Assembly (NCBI GenBank): GCA_035546355.1
Contig: DATKEH010000377.1
Span: 1 to 6,833 of the forward strand
Direction: 5' to 3'
Length of the DNA stretch: 6,833 nt
Source of the DNA: DATKEH01 sp035546355
GTDB taxonomy: Bacteria; Acidobacteriota; Thermoanaerobaculia; Multivoradales; JAIOJS01
Shown here one piece after another: positions 1 through 5,334 of the stretch. The notes beneath the pieces are model-generated. The model saw nothing but the letters and a program-made list of their open reading frames with translations, ran no database searches and had not been told where the DNA came from. Each line of letters starts with the position of its first letter. Within the stretch, counting starts at the first letter, position 1. The translations under genes were made by a program, and so were the position numbers.

Positions 1-135
1 ATCCTCCATGCCGGGCGCCGCATCGCCCAGCTCATCTTCATCGCCATGGAGAGCGAGCCGGAGATCGCCTACGGCGACCCCGGCGCCGGCAGCCACTACC
101 AGGGGCAGCGGGGGACGACGACGGCGCGGGAGTAG
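1..135 (+). CDS. dcd: dCTP deaminase, C-terminal end (partial)
   Basis: This is the last 44 codons of a gene that enters from the left edge, read in frame 1 and ending in TAG at 133-135. dCTP deaminase converts dCTP to dUTP and ammonia in the cytoplasm, feeding dTMP synthesis. The visible peptide has the family's C-terminal signature: a strand reading RIAQLIF, then AYGDPGAGSHYQGQRG. The YG...YQGQ.G block is the conserved nucleotide-binding tail of the Dcd/dUTPase trimer family, and E. coli Dcd ends with a very similar YQGQRGPT stretch. Dcd is preferred over dUTPase because of this YQGQ tail, but the catalytic core lies outside the window, so a bifunctional dCTP deaminase/dUTPase cannot be excluded. 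The next gene follows after 51 nt on the same strand and shows no functional link. Confidence 0.85.
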   Translation: MLHAGRRIAQLIFIAMESEPEIAYGDPGAGSHYQGQRGTTTARE

Positions 136-186
136 GGTCGCTCCGCGGTATCCTCTGAGCGGCGCCGGGAGCGGGCGAGCACATCG

Positions 187-831
187 ATGTCGAGCTGCTG
201 CTACAGCGAGGAGTACGGAGAGCGCTTCTCCGAGAAGGAGGCGCGCCGGACCGCCCGCCGATTCCGCCGCAAGGGCCTGCGCGGCAGCGCCGGGGCGCTC
301 GCCGCGGGGCTGGCGGCGACCGGCGTCGACGGCGCCACGGTGCTCGAGGTGGGGGGTGGCGTCGGCGGCATCCAGGCCCATCTGCTGCGGTCGGGGGCGG
401 CGCGGGCGGTCAACGTCGAGCTCTCCCCCAGCTGGGAGGGCGCGGCGCGGCGTCTCTTCGCCGAGCTCGGCCTCGGCGATCGCGTCGAGCGCCACGTCGC
501 CGACTTCGTCGACCTCGCCGGCCAGCTTCCCGAGGCCGATCTGGTGGTGCTGCACCGCGTCGTCTGCTGCTATCCCGACTGGCGGGCGATGCTCGGTGCC
601 GCCGCCGGGCGGACTCGGCGGGCGCTCGGCATGACGCTGCCGCGGGACCGCTGGTGGACGCGCGCGACCGTGGCCGTCGGCAACGGCTTCTTCGCCCTGC
701 GCCGGCGCGACTTCCGCGCCTACGTCCACCCGGTCGCCCCGATGCTCGACGCCCTTCGCCAGGGCGGGCTGCAGGTGGTCGGCGACAGCCAGGGGCCGGT
801 CTGGCGGACGCTGATCCTGGCACGGGAGTGA
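187..831 (+). CDS. Class I SAM-dependent methyltransferase
   Basis: A 214-residue protein, probably a soluble cytoplasmic enzyme that transfers a methyl group from S-adenosylmethionine. The Rossmann motif I VLEVGGGVGG lies at residues 52-61. An acidic residue at the end of strand beta2 (Glu78 in NVELS) would bind the SAM ribose. Motif IV is around ADLVVLHRVVCCYPDW, near residues 118-133. The N-terminus has a CC pair (Cys4-Cys5) and a Tyr/Arg-rich cap. The HRVVCCYPD stretch and the later PRD...W...N.FF...FR.YVHP pattern recall methyltransferases annotated as similar to the Mg-protoporphyrin IX methyltransferase C-terminus, but nothing here supports a role in chlorophyll synthesis, so the substrate is unknown. 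The ATG at 187 is chosen because the protein starts in the expected family style. Its ribosome site is weak (GGGAG at 167-171, rather far). A TATCCT hexamer at 149-154 could be a -10 element. It converges with the CHAT gene, with 22 nt between the stops. Confidence 0.85.
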   Translation: MSSCCYSEEYGERFSEKEARRTARRFRRKGLRGSAGALAAGLAATGVDGATVLEVGGGVGGIQAHLLRSGAARAVNVELSPSWEGAARRLFAELGLGDRVERHVADFVDLAGQLPEADLVVLHRVVCCYPDWRAMLGAAAGRTRRALGMTLPRDRWWTRATVAVGNGFFALRRRDFRAYVHPVAPMLDALRQGGLQVVGDSQGPVWRTLILARE

Positions 832-853
832 GCTCGCCTGCAGCCGTCGCCGC

Positions 854-2254
854 TCAGCGGCTCCCGAGGCTGCCGACCAGGATGAAGGGAGCCCAGCGGG
901 AGGGGTGCGCCGGACCTTCCGGCCCCGTCAGCCAGCCCCGGCGCGCCCGCCACAACGCTTCCCCGGGCGCGTGCCCGGCGTCGAGCTCGCGGTAGAAGCG
1001 GTGCATGAGCTCGGCGGTCTCGCGGTCGTCGACGCGCCACAGGCTCACCAGCACGGCGCGGGCGCCGGCGGCGAGAAAGGCATGGGGGAGCCCCACCACA
1101 CCCTCGCCCCGTACCCGCTCACCGAGCGCCGTCTCGCAGCCGGACAGGGTCGCCTGCTCGCCGCGCAGCAGATCGGACCCGGCCCGCCCGTAGAGGCGGG
1201 TGACCCGCCGTGCCTCGGCTTCCGCGTAGGGCAGCGGAGCGGCGGAGACGCCCACTCCGGCGGCGGCGGGGTTTCCCACCGCCAGCATGGCCCGCCCGAA
1301 CGGCCCGGTGGCGGAGCCTGCGCGAGGGCCAGCAGGATCGAGGCCGAGGGGCCGTTCGGCGACGACGAGGATCTCGCGGCCCGGCCCGGGGGCGAGGGGA
1401 TCGAGGAGGAGCCCGTAGAGGCTCGCCGCCGCAGCCCGCCAGTCGGGGTCGCCCGCCTCGCTCTCGCCGAAGCGGTTGTAGAGGATGATGGCGACGCCGT
1501 TCGTGTCCTGCTCGGCGCGGTGGATGGCGAGAGCCTCCTCGTAGACCCGCTCGGCCTCGGCGTAGCGGCCGAAGTGCCGGTAGTCGATGCCGAGGCTGTT
1601 GAGCGCCCGCGTCAGCTCGCCGCTGCCGGGGAGGTGCCGCCGCGCGAGCGCGACCCGCCGCTCGCTCGTCGCGAGCGACTCGCGATACCGACCACTCAGG
1701 GAGTGCACGGTGCCGAGGACGCCGTACGTCTGCCCCGTGAGCTCCGGGTCGCCGGCGTCGCGCGCCCGCGCCAGCGCGCGCTCGGCCTCCCTCAGCGCCT
1801 CCTCCATCTTCCCCTCGCGATACAGGACGATCGCGCCGAGATGGGCGACGCGCGACGCGAGGGGCACGTTCCCCGCCGTCAGCTCGCGGAGCTCGGGCAG
1901 CGCCGCCTCGGCGTCGGCGTGCTGTCCGAGCAGGAGCTGTCGATACGCCAGCTCGATGCGCGCCACGGCCTGCCGTCGCCGGTCGCCGGTGCGCTCGAAC
2001 TCGGCGGCCAGCCGCTCGTACTCGGCGGCGGCCTCCTGGTGGCGGTCCGCCTCGCGCAAGGCCGCGGCGCTGGCGAAGGCGGGATCCTCGTCGGCCGGCG
2101 CCATGGCGGCCGGTGGCGGGGCGGCCGGTGGCGGGGGTGGCGTGGCGGCGCGTGGCGGCGGTGGCACGGAGTCGGGGGCGCAGGCGGCGAGCGAGGCGAG
2201 CGCGAGGGCGAGAAGAACCCCGCCGGCCCGCGTCCTGGGGGCGGCGGACCTCAC
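854..2254 (-). CDS. TPR-CHAT lipoprotein with shortened CHAT domain
   Basis: A 466-residue protein. It has a lipoprotein signal peptide with hydrophobic core at residues 13-22 and lipobox LAAC ending at Cys25, then a Pro/Ala-rich linker (about 29-55). TPR-type helical repeats follow at about 56-261 (AGRYxEA-like repeats such as HFGRYAEAERVYEEALAIH), and then a CHAT (caspase-like, HetF-associated) domain from about 278 to the end. CHAT proteins are cysteine-protease relatives. The nucleophile block LSGCETALGE (Cys373), the GEGVVGLPHAFLAAGAR helix and the LVSLWRVDD.ET motif are all present. The segment that should precede Cys373 and carry the catalytic HG motif is absent: the chain passes from LLRGEQAT (362-369) straight to LSGC. 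The stretch between the TPRs and the CHAT domain, and the start of the CHAT domain (ERPLGLDPAG), also look short, yet the frame stays open. The start GTG at 2254 overlaps the stop of the upstream zinc-protein gene (GTGA), so the two are translationally coupled. Likely anchored to a membrane facing the periplasm. Confidence 0.85.
   Translation of the reverse strand: MRSAAPRTRAGGVLLALALASLAACAPDSVPPPPRAATPPPPPAAPPPAAMAPADEDPAFASAAALREADRHQEAAAEYERLAAEFERTGDRRRQAVARIELAYRQLLLGQHADAEAALPELRELTAGNVPLASRVAHLGAIVLYREGKMEEALREAERALARARDAGDPELTGQTYGVLGTVHSLSGRYRESLATSERRVALARRHLPGSGELTRALNSLGIDYRHFGRYAEAERVYEEALAIHRAEQDTNGVAIILYNRFGESEAGDPDWRAAAASLYGLLLDPLAPGPGREILVVAERPLGLDPAGPRAGSATGPFGRAMLAVGNPAAAGVGVSAAPLPYAEAEARRVTRLYGRAGSDLLRGEQATLSGCETALGERVRGEGVVGLPHAFLAAGARAVLVSLWRVDDRETAELMHRFYRELDAGHAPGEALWRARRGWLTGPEGPAHPSRWAPFILVGSLGSR
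2105..2134. repeat. 15-bp perfect tandem duplication in the Pro/Ala linker
   Basis: The unit ggcggccggtggcgg occurs twice back to back (2105-2119 and 2120-2134). On the minus strand it encodes a five-residue PPPAA-type unit in the linker behind the lipoprotein anchor of the TPR-CHAT protein. Being in frame, it only changes linker length. Further imperfect GGTGGCGG units continue to about 2165, making this a GC-rich low-complexity tract. Confidence 0.8.
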
Positions 2255-2853
2255 CCGCCGGCGCCGCCCGGCGCGGGGGTCGAGCGGACGCGCTCGAGCG
2301 GCGAGGCGGCGAGGCGCCGCCGCAGAGGGTCGAGCGCCTCCACCCTGGCGAACGCCGCCGCGCCGGGGGGCGCCGCGGCGAGGGCGCCGGGGGTGACCAC
2401 CAGCCGAGTCTGCGGCGTCGTCGCGTCGAACAGGAGGTCCCCGTTCGGCGCGAACAACCGCACGACGTAGAGGTCGGCCCCGGAGACCGGCTGCCAGAAG
2501 AGGGCGAGGCCGGCGGGGTCCCCCGCCCCACGGGCGACGCGGACGGAGAGGGCTCCCTCGCCGCCGCGCAGGACCCGGCCGGGCGCCGCGGCGGCCAGGG
2601 AGGCTCCCCACCGCCAACCGAGCCGCCTGCGGCGCGGCGCGCCGGGGCCGCCGCCCCCCTCTGCCGCGACCTGCGCGAACGCCGCCCGCAGCTCGAGCGC
2701 GGCCTCGAGCTCGCGCGCGCAGGCGGGGCAGCCGAAGTAGCGCTCCTCGAACGCGCGACCCTGGGACGGAGACAGCCTGCCCGCCAGGTAGTCGACCGCG
2801 AGCTCCCGCCGCTCGGAGTGCGGGCAGTCGGCGGCTGTCGCGTCGTCGGCCAT
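2251..2853 (-). CDS. Zinc-finger anti-sigma-like protein with FN3-like domain
   Basis: A 200-residue protein encoded 8 nt after the ECF sigma gene and overlapping the CHAT gene by 4 nt. The position and N-terminus suggest it binds and restrains the sigma factor. The N-terminal 50 residues fit a zinc anti-sigma (ZAS, zf-HC2) fold: CPH at 10-12, DYLAGRLSP at 21-29, then FEERYFGCPAC at 35-45. The classical ZAS ligands are H-x25-H-x3-C-x2-C. Here His12, Cys42 and Cys45 are in register, but position 38 is Arg (codon CGC) where His (CAC) is expected; Cys10 might substitute. After an Arg-rich stretch (74-77), residues 79-92 are only weakly hydrophobic, so the usual single membrane helix is missing or too short. 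Residues about 115-175 (LALFWQPVSGADLYVVRLF, then PNG, then TRLVV) resemble a fibronectin type III beta-sandwich. The ATG at 2853 is preferred to a TTG one codon earlier because GAGAGG lies at a good distance from it. Confidence 0.75.
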   Translation of the reverse strand: MADDATAADCPHSERRELAVDYLAGRLSPSQGRAFEERYFGCPACARELEAALELRAAFAQVAAEGGGGPGAPRRRRLGWRWGASLAAAAPGRVLRGGEGALSVRVARGAGDPAGLALFWQPVSGADLYVVRLFAPNGDLLFDATTPQTRLVVTPGALAAAPPGAAAFARVEALDPLRRRLAASPLERVRSTPAPGGAGG

Positions 2854-2861
2854 CAAACCTC

Positions 2862-3452
2862 TCAGTCCCCGTTTCCCGCCGATGTGTTACCGAGGTCCGA
2901 GGGGAGCTCCTCGAGCAGCTCCGCCAGGCGCCCCAGCGCCCGGTGCTTGCGCACCCGCAGGGCACCCGGCGAGACGCCCAGGCGCCGGGCCGCCTCGACC
3001 GGCTCGAGCAAGTCGTAGTAGAGCAGCCGCAGCAGCTCGCGATCCGCCGCGGGCAGCTGCTCGAGCGCGCCGCGGACGACCGCCGCCCGCTCCGCCTCGA
3101 TGAGCCCCGAAAGGGCGTCGGCGGTGGCCGCTGGCGGGGGCCCGGCGGCCAGGGTGGCCAGTGCCCGCCGCTCGCGCCCGCACGCGCGGCTGCGGTGCAG
3201 GCAGAGGTGGCGCGCCGTCTGGTAGACGAAGGCCGGGAGGGCGTCGAGGCTGCGGATGCGGTCCGTCCGCAACGCCGCCACCACCCGCCGGAGGACGGCC
3301 TGCGCGACGTCCTCGGCGGCCGTCGCGTCCCCCAGCCGCCGTGCTGCGAAGAGCCGCAGGCGCCCGGTGAAACGTGCCCCGAGCTCCGCCTCGAGGGCGG
3401 CGCGAGATGGCTCGGAGAGGCGGCCATGGCTCGGTACCCCGCTCGCGGTCAC
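2862..3452 (-). CDS. ECF-family RNA polymerase sigma factor (sigma-70 group 4)
   Basis: A 196-residue cytoplasmic sigma factor of normal ECF length. Region sigma-2 covers about residues 27-97, with AAEDVAQAVLRRV (45-57) matching the conserved region 2.2 and AFVYQTARHLCLHRSR (74-89) matching regions 2.3-2.4, which melt and read the -10 element. A variable linker (about 100-125) leads to sigma-4 at about 128-180: ALEQLPAADRELLRLLYYD, then the helix-turn-helix EAARRLGVSPGALRVRKHRALGRL, which reads the -35 element. The frame is open far upstream, but homology-like sequence begins near residue 15. GTG at 3452 is the first sensible start and has a -10-like TACACT just before it. It is the first gene of the leftward operon and is divergent from the envelope genes, which carry matching promoter-like elements. 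No residue appears missing. Confidence 0.9.
   Translation of the reverse strand: MTASGVPSHGRLSEPSRAALEAELGARFTGRLRLFAARRLGDATAAEDVAQAVLRRVVAALRTDRIRSLDALPAFVYQTARHLCLHRSRACGRERRALATLAAGPPPAATADALSGLIEAERAAVVRGALEQLPAADRELLRLLYYDLLEPVEAARRLGVSPGALRVRKHRALGRLAELLEELPSDLGNTSAGNGD
2864..2891 (-). promoter_or_regulatory. Possible third ECF-type promoter, before the zinc-protein gene
   Basis: On the minus strand GGTAAC is followed by GGGGACTG, with TAAC starting 22 nt before GACT (21 nt in the two plus-strand elements). It lies in the last codons of the sigma gene and just before the zinc-protein start. It could be an internal autoregulatory promoter, but it matches only at the two core blocks and is coding, so chance is a serious alternative. 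Confidence 0.3.
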
Positions 3453-3458
3453 CCGATG

Positions 3459-3464
3459 AGTGTA
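3459..3464 (-). promoter_or_regulatory. -10 element (TACACT) of a probable leaderless sigma-factor transcript
   Basis: TACACT on the minus strand ends exactly 6 nt before the GTG start of the sigma gene. Transcription normally begins 6-8 nt after a -10 hexamer, so the first transcribed base would be at or next to the start codon. No Shine-Dalgarno sequence precedes the GTG, which agrees with a leaderless mRNA. No good -35 is visible 17 nt further upstream. Confidence 0.4.
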
Positions 3465-3516
3465 GCGGGCGAATCGCCACGGAGGGGGAGGCGTGCGATG
3501 CGCTCGCCGCAGCGGG

Positions 3517-3547
3517 CCCTGTAACGCATCCGCCCCGGCGGGCACTC
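3517..3547 (+). promoter_or_regulatory. ECF-type promoter-like element, copy 1
   Basis: CCCTGTAAC (3517-3525) followed by CGGGCACTC ending at 3547. TAAC starts 21 nt before CACT. An AAC-containing -35 with a short GC-rich -10 at this spacing is typical of ECF sigma promoters. It lies in the divergent region, 59 nt before the Coa1-like gene and 64 nt from the sigma gene start. It agrees with copy 2 (4099-4129) at 24 of 31 positions, and conservation is concentrated in the two outer blocks, as expected for a promoter rather than a coding repeat. Confidence 0.55.
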
Positions 3548-3606
3548 CCATGGTTGGAGCCGACCTCCACGAACGGATCGCCGCGCGTCGAGCAGGAGCC
3601 CGGGAG

Positions 3607-4106
3607 ATGACGACCATCCAAGAGACCAGCCCGGCCGCCAGGGCACGCCCGGGTTGGTGGCGCCGCAACTGGAAATGGCTGCTCCCGGCCGGCTGCCTGG
3701 GGCTGCTGCTGGCCGGCCTGCTCGGGACGGCGGCGATCGCCACTCTCTTCTTCGGCGCCATGAAGCGCTCGGAGGTCTACCGCGAAGCGCTCGAGAGCGC
3801 CCGCAGGCATCCGGAGGTGGTCGCGGCGCTCGGCGAGCCGGTCGAGGCGGGCTGGTGGCTGAGTGGCTCGATCAGCGTCGCGGCGCCGGCGGCGAGGCGA
3901 GCCTGGCGATCCCCATCTCGGGGCCCGAGGCCGCCGGCACGCTCTACGTCGAGGCCGACAAGGCCGCGGGGCGCTGGCGGTTCTCCGCTCTCCAGCTCGC
4001 GCCCCGCGATGGTGGGCCGAGGATCGACCTGCTGGCCGCCGGCGCCGGCGGCTCCGCGACCGCCGGGCTCCCACCGGCCGGCCCGTACCCCGGAGGCGCC
4101 CTGTAA
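3607..4106 (+). pseudogene. Coa1-like membrane protein, frameshifted
   Basis: Reads as one protein of about 166 residues only if one missing base is restored between about 3877 and 3893. The first part (frame 1, residues 1-91) has a short cytoplasmic tail, WWRRNWKW, one membrane helix (about 25-49), then SEVYREALESARRHPEVVAALGEP and GWWLSGSIS. The second part (frame 3, 3882-4106) reads GGEASLAIPISGP, GTLYVEADKAAGRWRFSAL and ends in TAA. This order (membrane anchor, LGxPvxxGW..xG, then GxaxxxipxxGPxxxGtLyveA) matches bacterial proteins of the cytochrome oxidase assembly factor Coa1 family. The real role in these bacteria is not established. ATG 3607 has AGGAG 8 nt upstream. Without the repair, frame 1 has no stop and runs on into the next gene, giving a 348-residue fusion. 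A sequencing error is as likely as a true pseudogene. Confidence 0.75.
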
Positions 4107-4129
4107 CGCCTGTCGCCCTGCGGGGACTC
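4099..4129 (+). promoter_or_regulatory. ECF-type promoter-like element, copy 2
   Basis: CCCTGTAAC (4099-4107) then CGGGGACTC (4121-4129). TAAC to GACT has the same 21-nt offset as copy 1. The TAA inside the -35 block is also the stop codon of the Coa1-like gene. It lies 53 nt before the NTF2-like gene and could drive that gene and the three behind it. Most likely read by the adjacent ECF sigma factor (inference from proximity and shared motif). Confidence 0.55.
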
Positions 4130-4167
4130 GATCCATGAACCCCGGCTCCACGAGCCGAAGCGACGCA

Positions 4168-4177
4168 AGGGGAGGAG
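4168..4177 (+). promoter_or_regulatory. Strong ribosome binding site that sets the 4183 start
   Basis: AGGGGAGGAG ends 5 nt before ATG 4183. The reading frame is open for hundreds of bases upstream (into the Coa1-like gene), so this site is what decides where the NTF2-like protein begins. Confidence 0.8.
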
Positions 4178-4182
4178 CAGCG

Positions 4183-4653
4183 ATGACCGGTGACCCGACC
4201 TACTCTCCCTCAGGGCCGGCGATGGCCCCGGGGCGTCCGAAGAAGCGCTGGGGGCGCTGGGTGGCGCTCGGCTGTGGGGCGGCATTGCTCCTGGCAGTCT
4301 GTGTTGGCGCGCTCCTGGTCTTCGTCCTCCAGCAGGCCACGGCCGGCCCCGAGAAGGTGGTCCAGGACTTTCTCGCCACCGCCGGCGCCGGCGACTACAC
4401 GGCGGCCTTCGACCACTTCTCGGCCCCCCTCGCTCAGGTCCAGCCCTTCGAGCAGTTCTCGCAGTCGGCGGCCGCCAACTCACTGTTCTTCCAGGTCGCG
4501 GAGACGACCTTCGGCAGCCGCTCCGTGAGCGGCGGCAGCGCCCAGCTCGCCGGCACCGTGACGCTCCAGTCGGGGACCACCGTTCCCGCCTCCTTCCATC
4601 TGGTCAAGGAGAACGGCGCCTGGAAGCTAGTCTCCTACAACATCGGCTCCTGA
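4183..4653 (+). CDS. Single-pass membrane protein with NTF2-like extracytoplasmic domain
   Basis: A 156-residue protein of unknown function. Residues 1-26 are a Pro/Gly-rich cytoplasmic tail ending in basic residues (RPKKRWGRW), 27-49 form one strongly hydrophobic helix, and the rest faces outside the cytoplasm. The outer domain starts PEKVVQDFLATAGAGDYTAAFDHFS (56-80), the helix-and-loop start of NTF2/SnoaL-type cone folds (DUF4864/DUF4878-like in general style). It ends GTVTLQSGTTVPASFHLVKENGAWKLVSYNI, the usual pair of beta strands with a terminal WKL. Such domains bind small ligands or act as adaptors, and no catalytic residues can be named. The next gene starts 17 nt after its stop. It follows its own ECF-type promoter-like element, so it may begin a transcript of its own within the envelope operon. 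Confidence 0.8.
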   Translation: MTGDPTYSPSGPAMAPGRPKKRWGRWVALGCGAALLLAVCVGALLVFVLQQATAGPEKVVQDFLATAGAGDYTAAFDHFSAPLAQVQPFEQFSQSAAANSLFFQVAETTFGSRSVSGGSAQLAGTVTLQSGTTVPASFHLVKENGAWKLVSYNIGS

Positions 4654-4670
4654 TCGAAAGGAAGACGCCC

Positions 4671-5333
4671 ATGCACACGAGGTTCCGTCACCGCTTCGTC
4701 TTCGCCGCGATCTCCCTGCTCGCCGTGGCCTGTGGCCGCGGCTCGGGCGATACGCCGGCCGCGACCCCGCAGGCAGAACCGGCCGGAGCGATCGGCGCCG
4801 GAGGGGCCGCCGCTCCCCCCGCCGACGGCCAAGCCACCACCGACCCCGCCACCCCTGACGATTACCCAACCGCGGAGGCGCCCGCCACCGCCCCGGCGGC
4901 CGGCTCGCCGCCGGCGGCCGCCGCTGCCCCGGGCGCGCCGCCGGCCAGCCCCGTGCTCGCCGCCCAGGAGACCAACTGGCCCGGGATCGTCGCCGAGGTG
5001 ACAGAGTTTCGGCGCAAGGGCAACACCCTCACCGCCAGGGTCCGCTTCCGCAACCAGGGCACCGAGAGAGCTGAACCGCGCATCGCGTACGACGAGGCCT
5101 ACGTCATGGACCTGGCGGCGGGGAGGAAGTACGAGGTGCTGCGCGACGAGCGAAACCGCTACATCGCCGCCCTGAGGAGCGGCTGGAACGACCACTGGTA
5201 CGACCAGATCGAGCCCGGGCAGGCGATGACTATCTGGATGAAGCTGCCGGCGCCGCCGCCCGAGGTGCGCGAGGTGACGCTGCAGCTGCCGGGCGTGCCC
5301 CCGTTCGAGGATCTGGCCATCCAGGACGGCTGA
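4671..5333 (+). CDS. Lipoprotein with Ala/Pro linker and C-terminal beta-sandwich domain
   Basis: A 220-residue envelope lipoprotein. The signal peptide has a basic start (HTRFRHR), a hydrophobic core at 9-19 and a lipobox LAVAC ending at Cys21. A low-complexity Ala/Pro/Gly linker of about 80 residues (22-101) gives a flexible tether. The folded domain is at about 103-218: WPGIVAEVTEFRRKGNTLTARVRFRNQGTE looks like the first strands of an Ig-like (DUF4352-style) sandwich, followed by YEVLRDERNRYIA, the PGQAMTIWMKLPAPP segment and the end PFEDLAI. Similar small domains occur before OmpA-type genes or fused to them, in agreement with the neighbour. The start has AGGAAG 6 nt upstream. The TGA stop is one nucleotide before the OmpA-domain gene, so the two are almost surely cotranslated. 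The ligand is unknown. Confidence 0.8.
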   Translation: MHTRFRHRFVFAAISLLAVACGRGSGDTPAATPQAEPAGAIGAGGAAAPPADGQATTDPATPDDYPTAEAPATAPAAGSPPAAAAAPGAPPASPVLAAQETNWPGIVAEVTEFRRKGNTLTARVRFRNQGTERAEPRIAYDEAYVMDLAAGRKYEVLRDERNRYIAALRSGWNDHWYDQIEPGQAMTIWMKLPAPPPEVREVTLQLPGVPPFEDLAIQDG

Positions 5334-5334
5334 C

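Noticed and set aside
849..861. Perfect inverted repeat GCCGCT-C-AGCGGC between the convergent genes, as a terminator
   Set aside because: A one-base loop cannot form as drawn, and no T-tract follows on either strand.
2105..2175. GGTGGCGG-rich tract as a regulatory G-quadruplex
   Set aside because: It is fully explained by a Pro/Ala linker of the CHAT lipoprotein on the other strand, and most runs are only two G.
905..2470. Long plus-strand open frame (521 codons) opposite the CHAT gene
   Set aside because: Shadow of the minus-strand gene in high-GC DNA. Its translation is low-complexity, has no recognisable domain and crosses the zinc-protein boundary, whereas the minus strand shows a clear lipobox, TPR and CHAT motifs.
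2862..3761. Extended 299-residue version of the sigma factor
   Set aside because: The extra N-terminus is Arg/Pro-rich, overlaps the divergent promoter region and the Coa1-like gene, and ECF factors are normally about 200 residues. GTG 3452 fits better.
3870..3900. Programmed ribosomal frameshift in the Coa1-like gene
   Set aside because: No slippery heptamer or A/T-rich slip site is present, only GCGGCG repeats, and the unshifted frame has no stop. Sequencing error or mutation is simpler.
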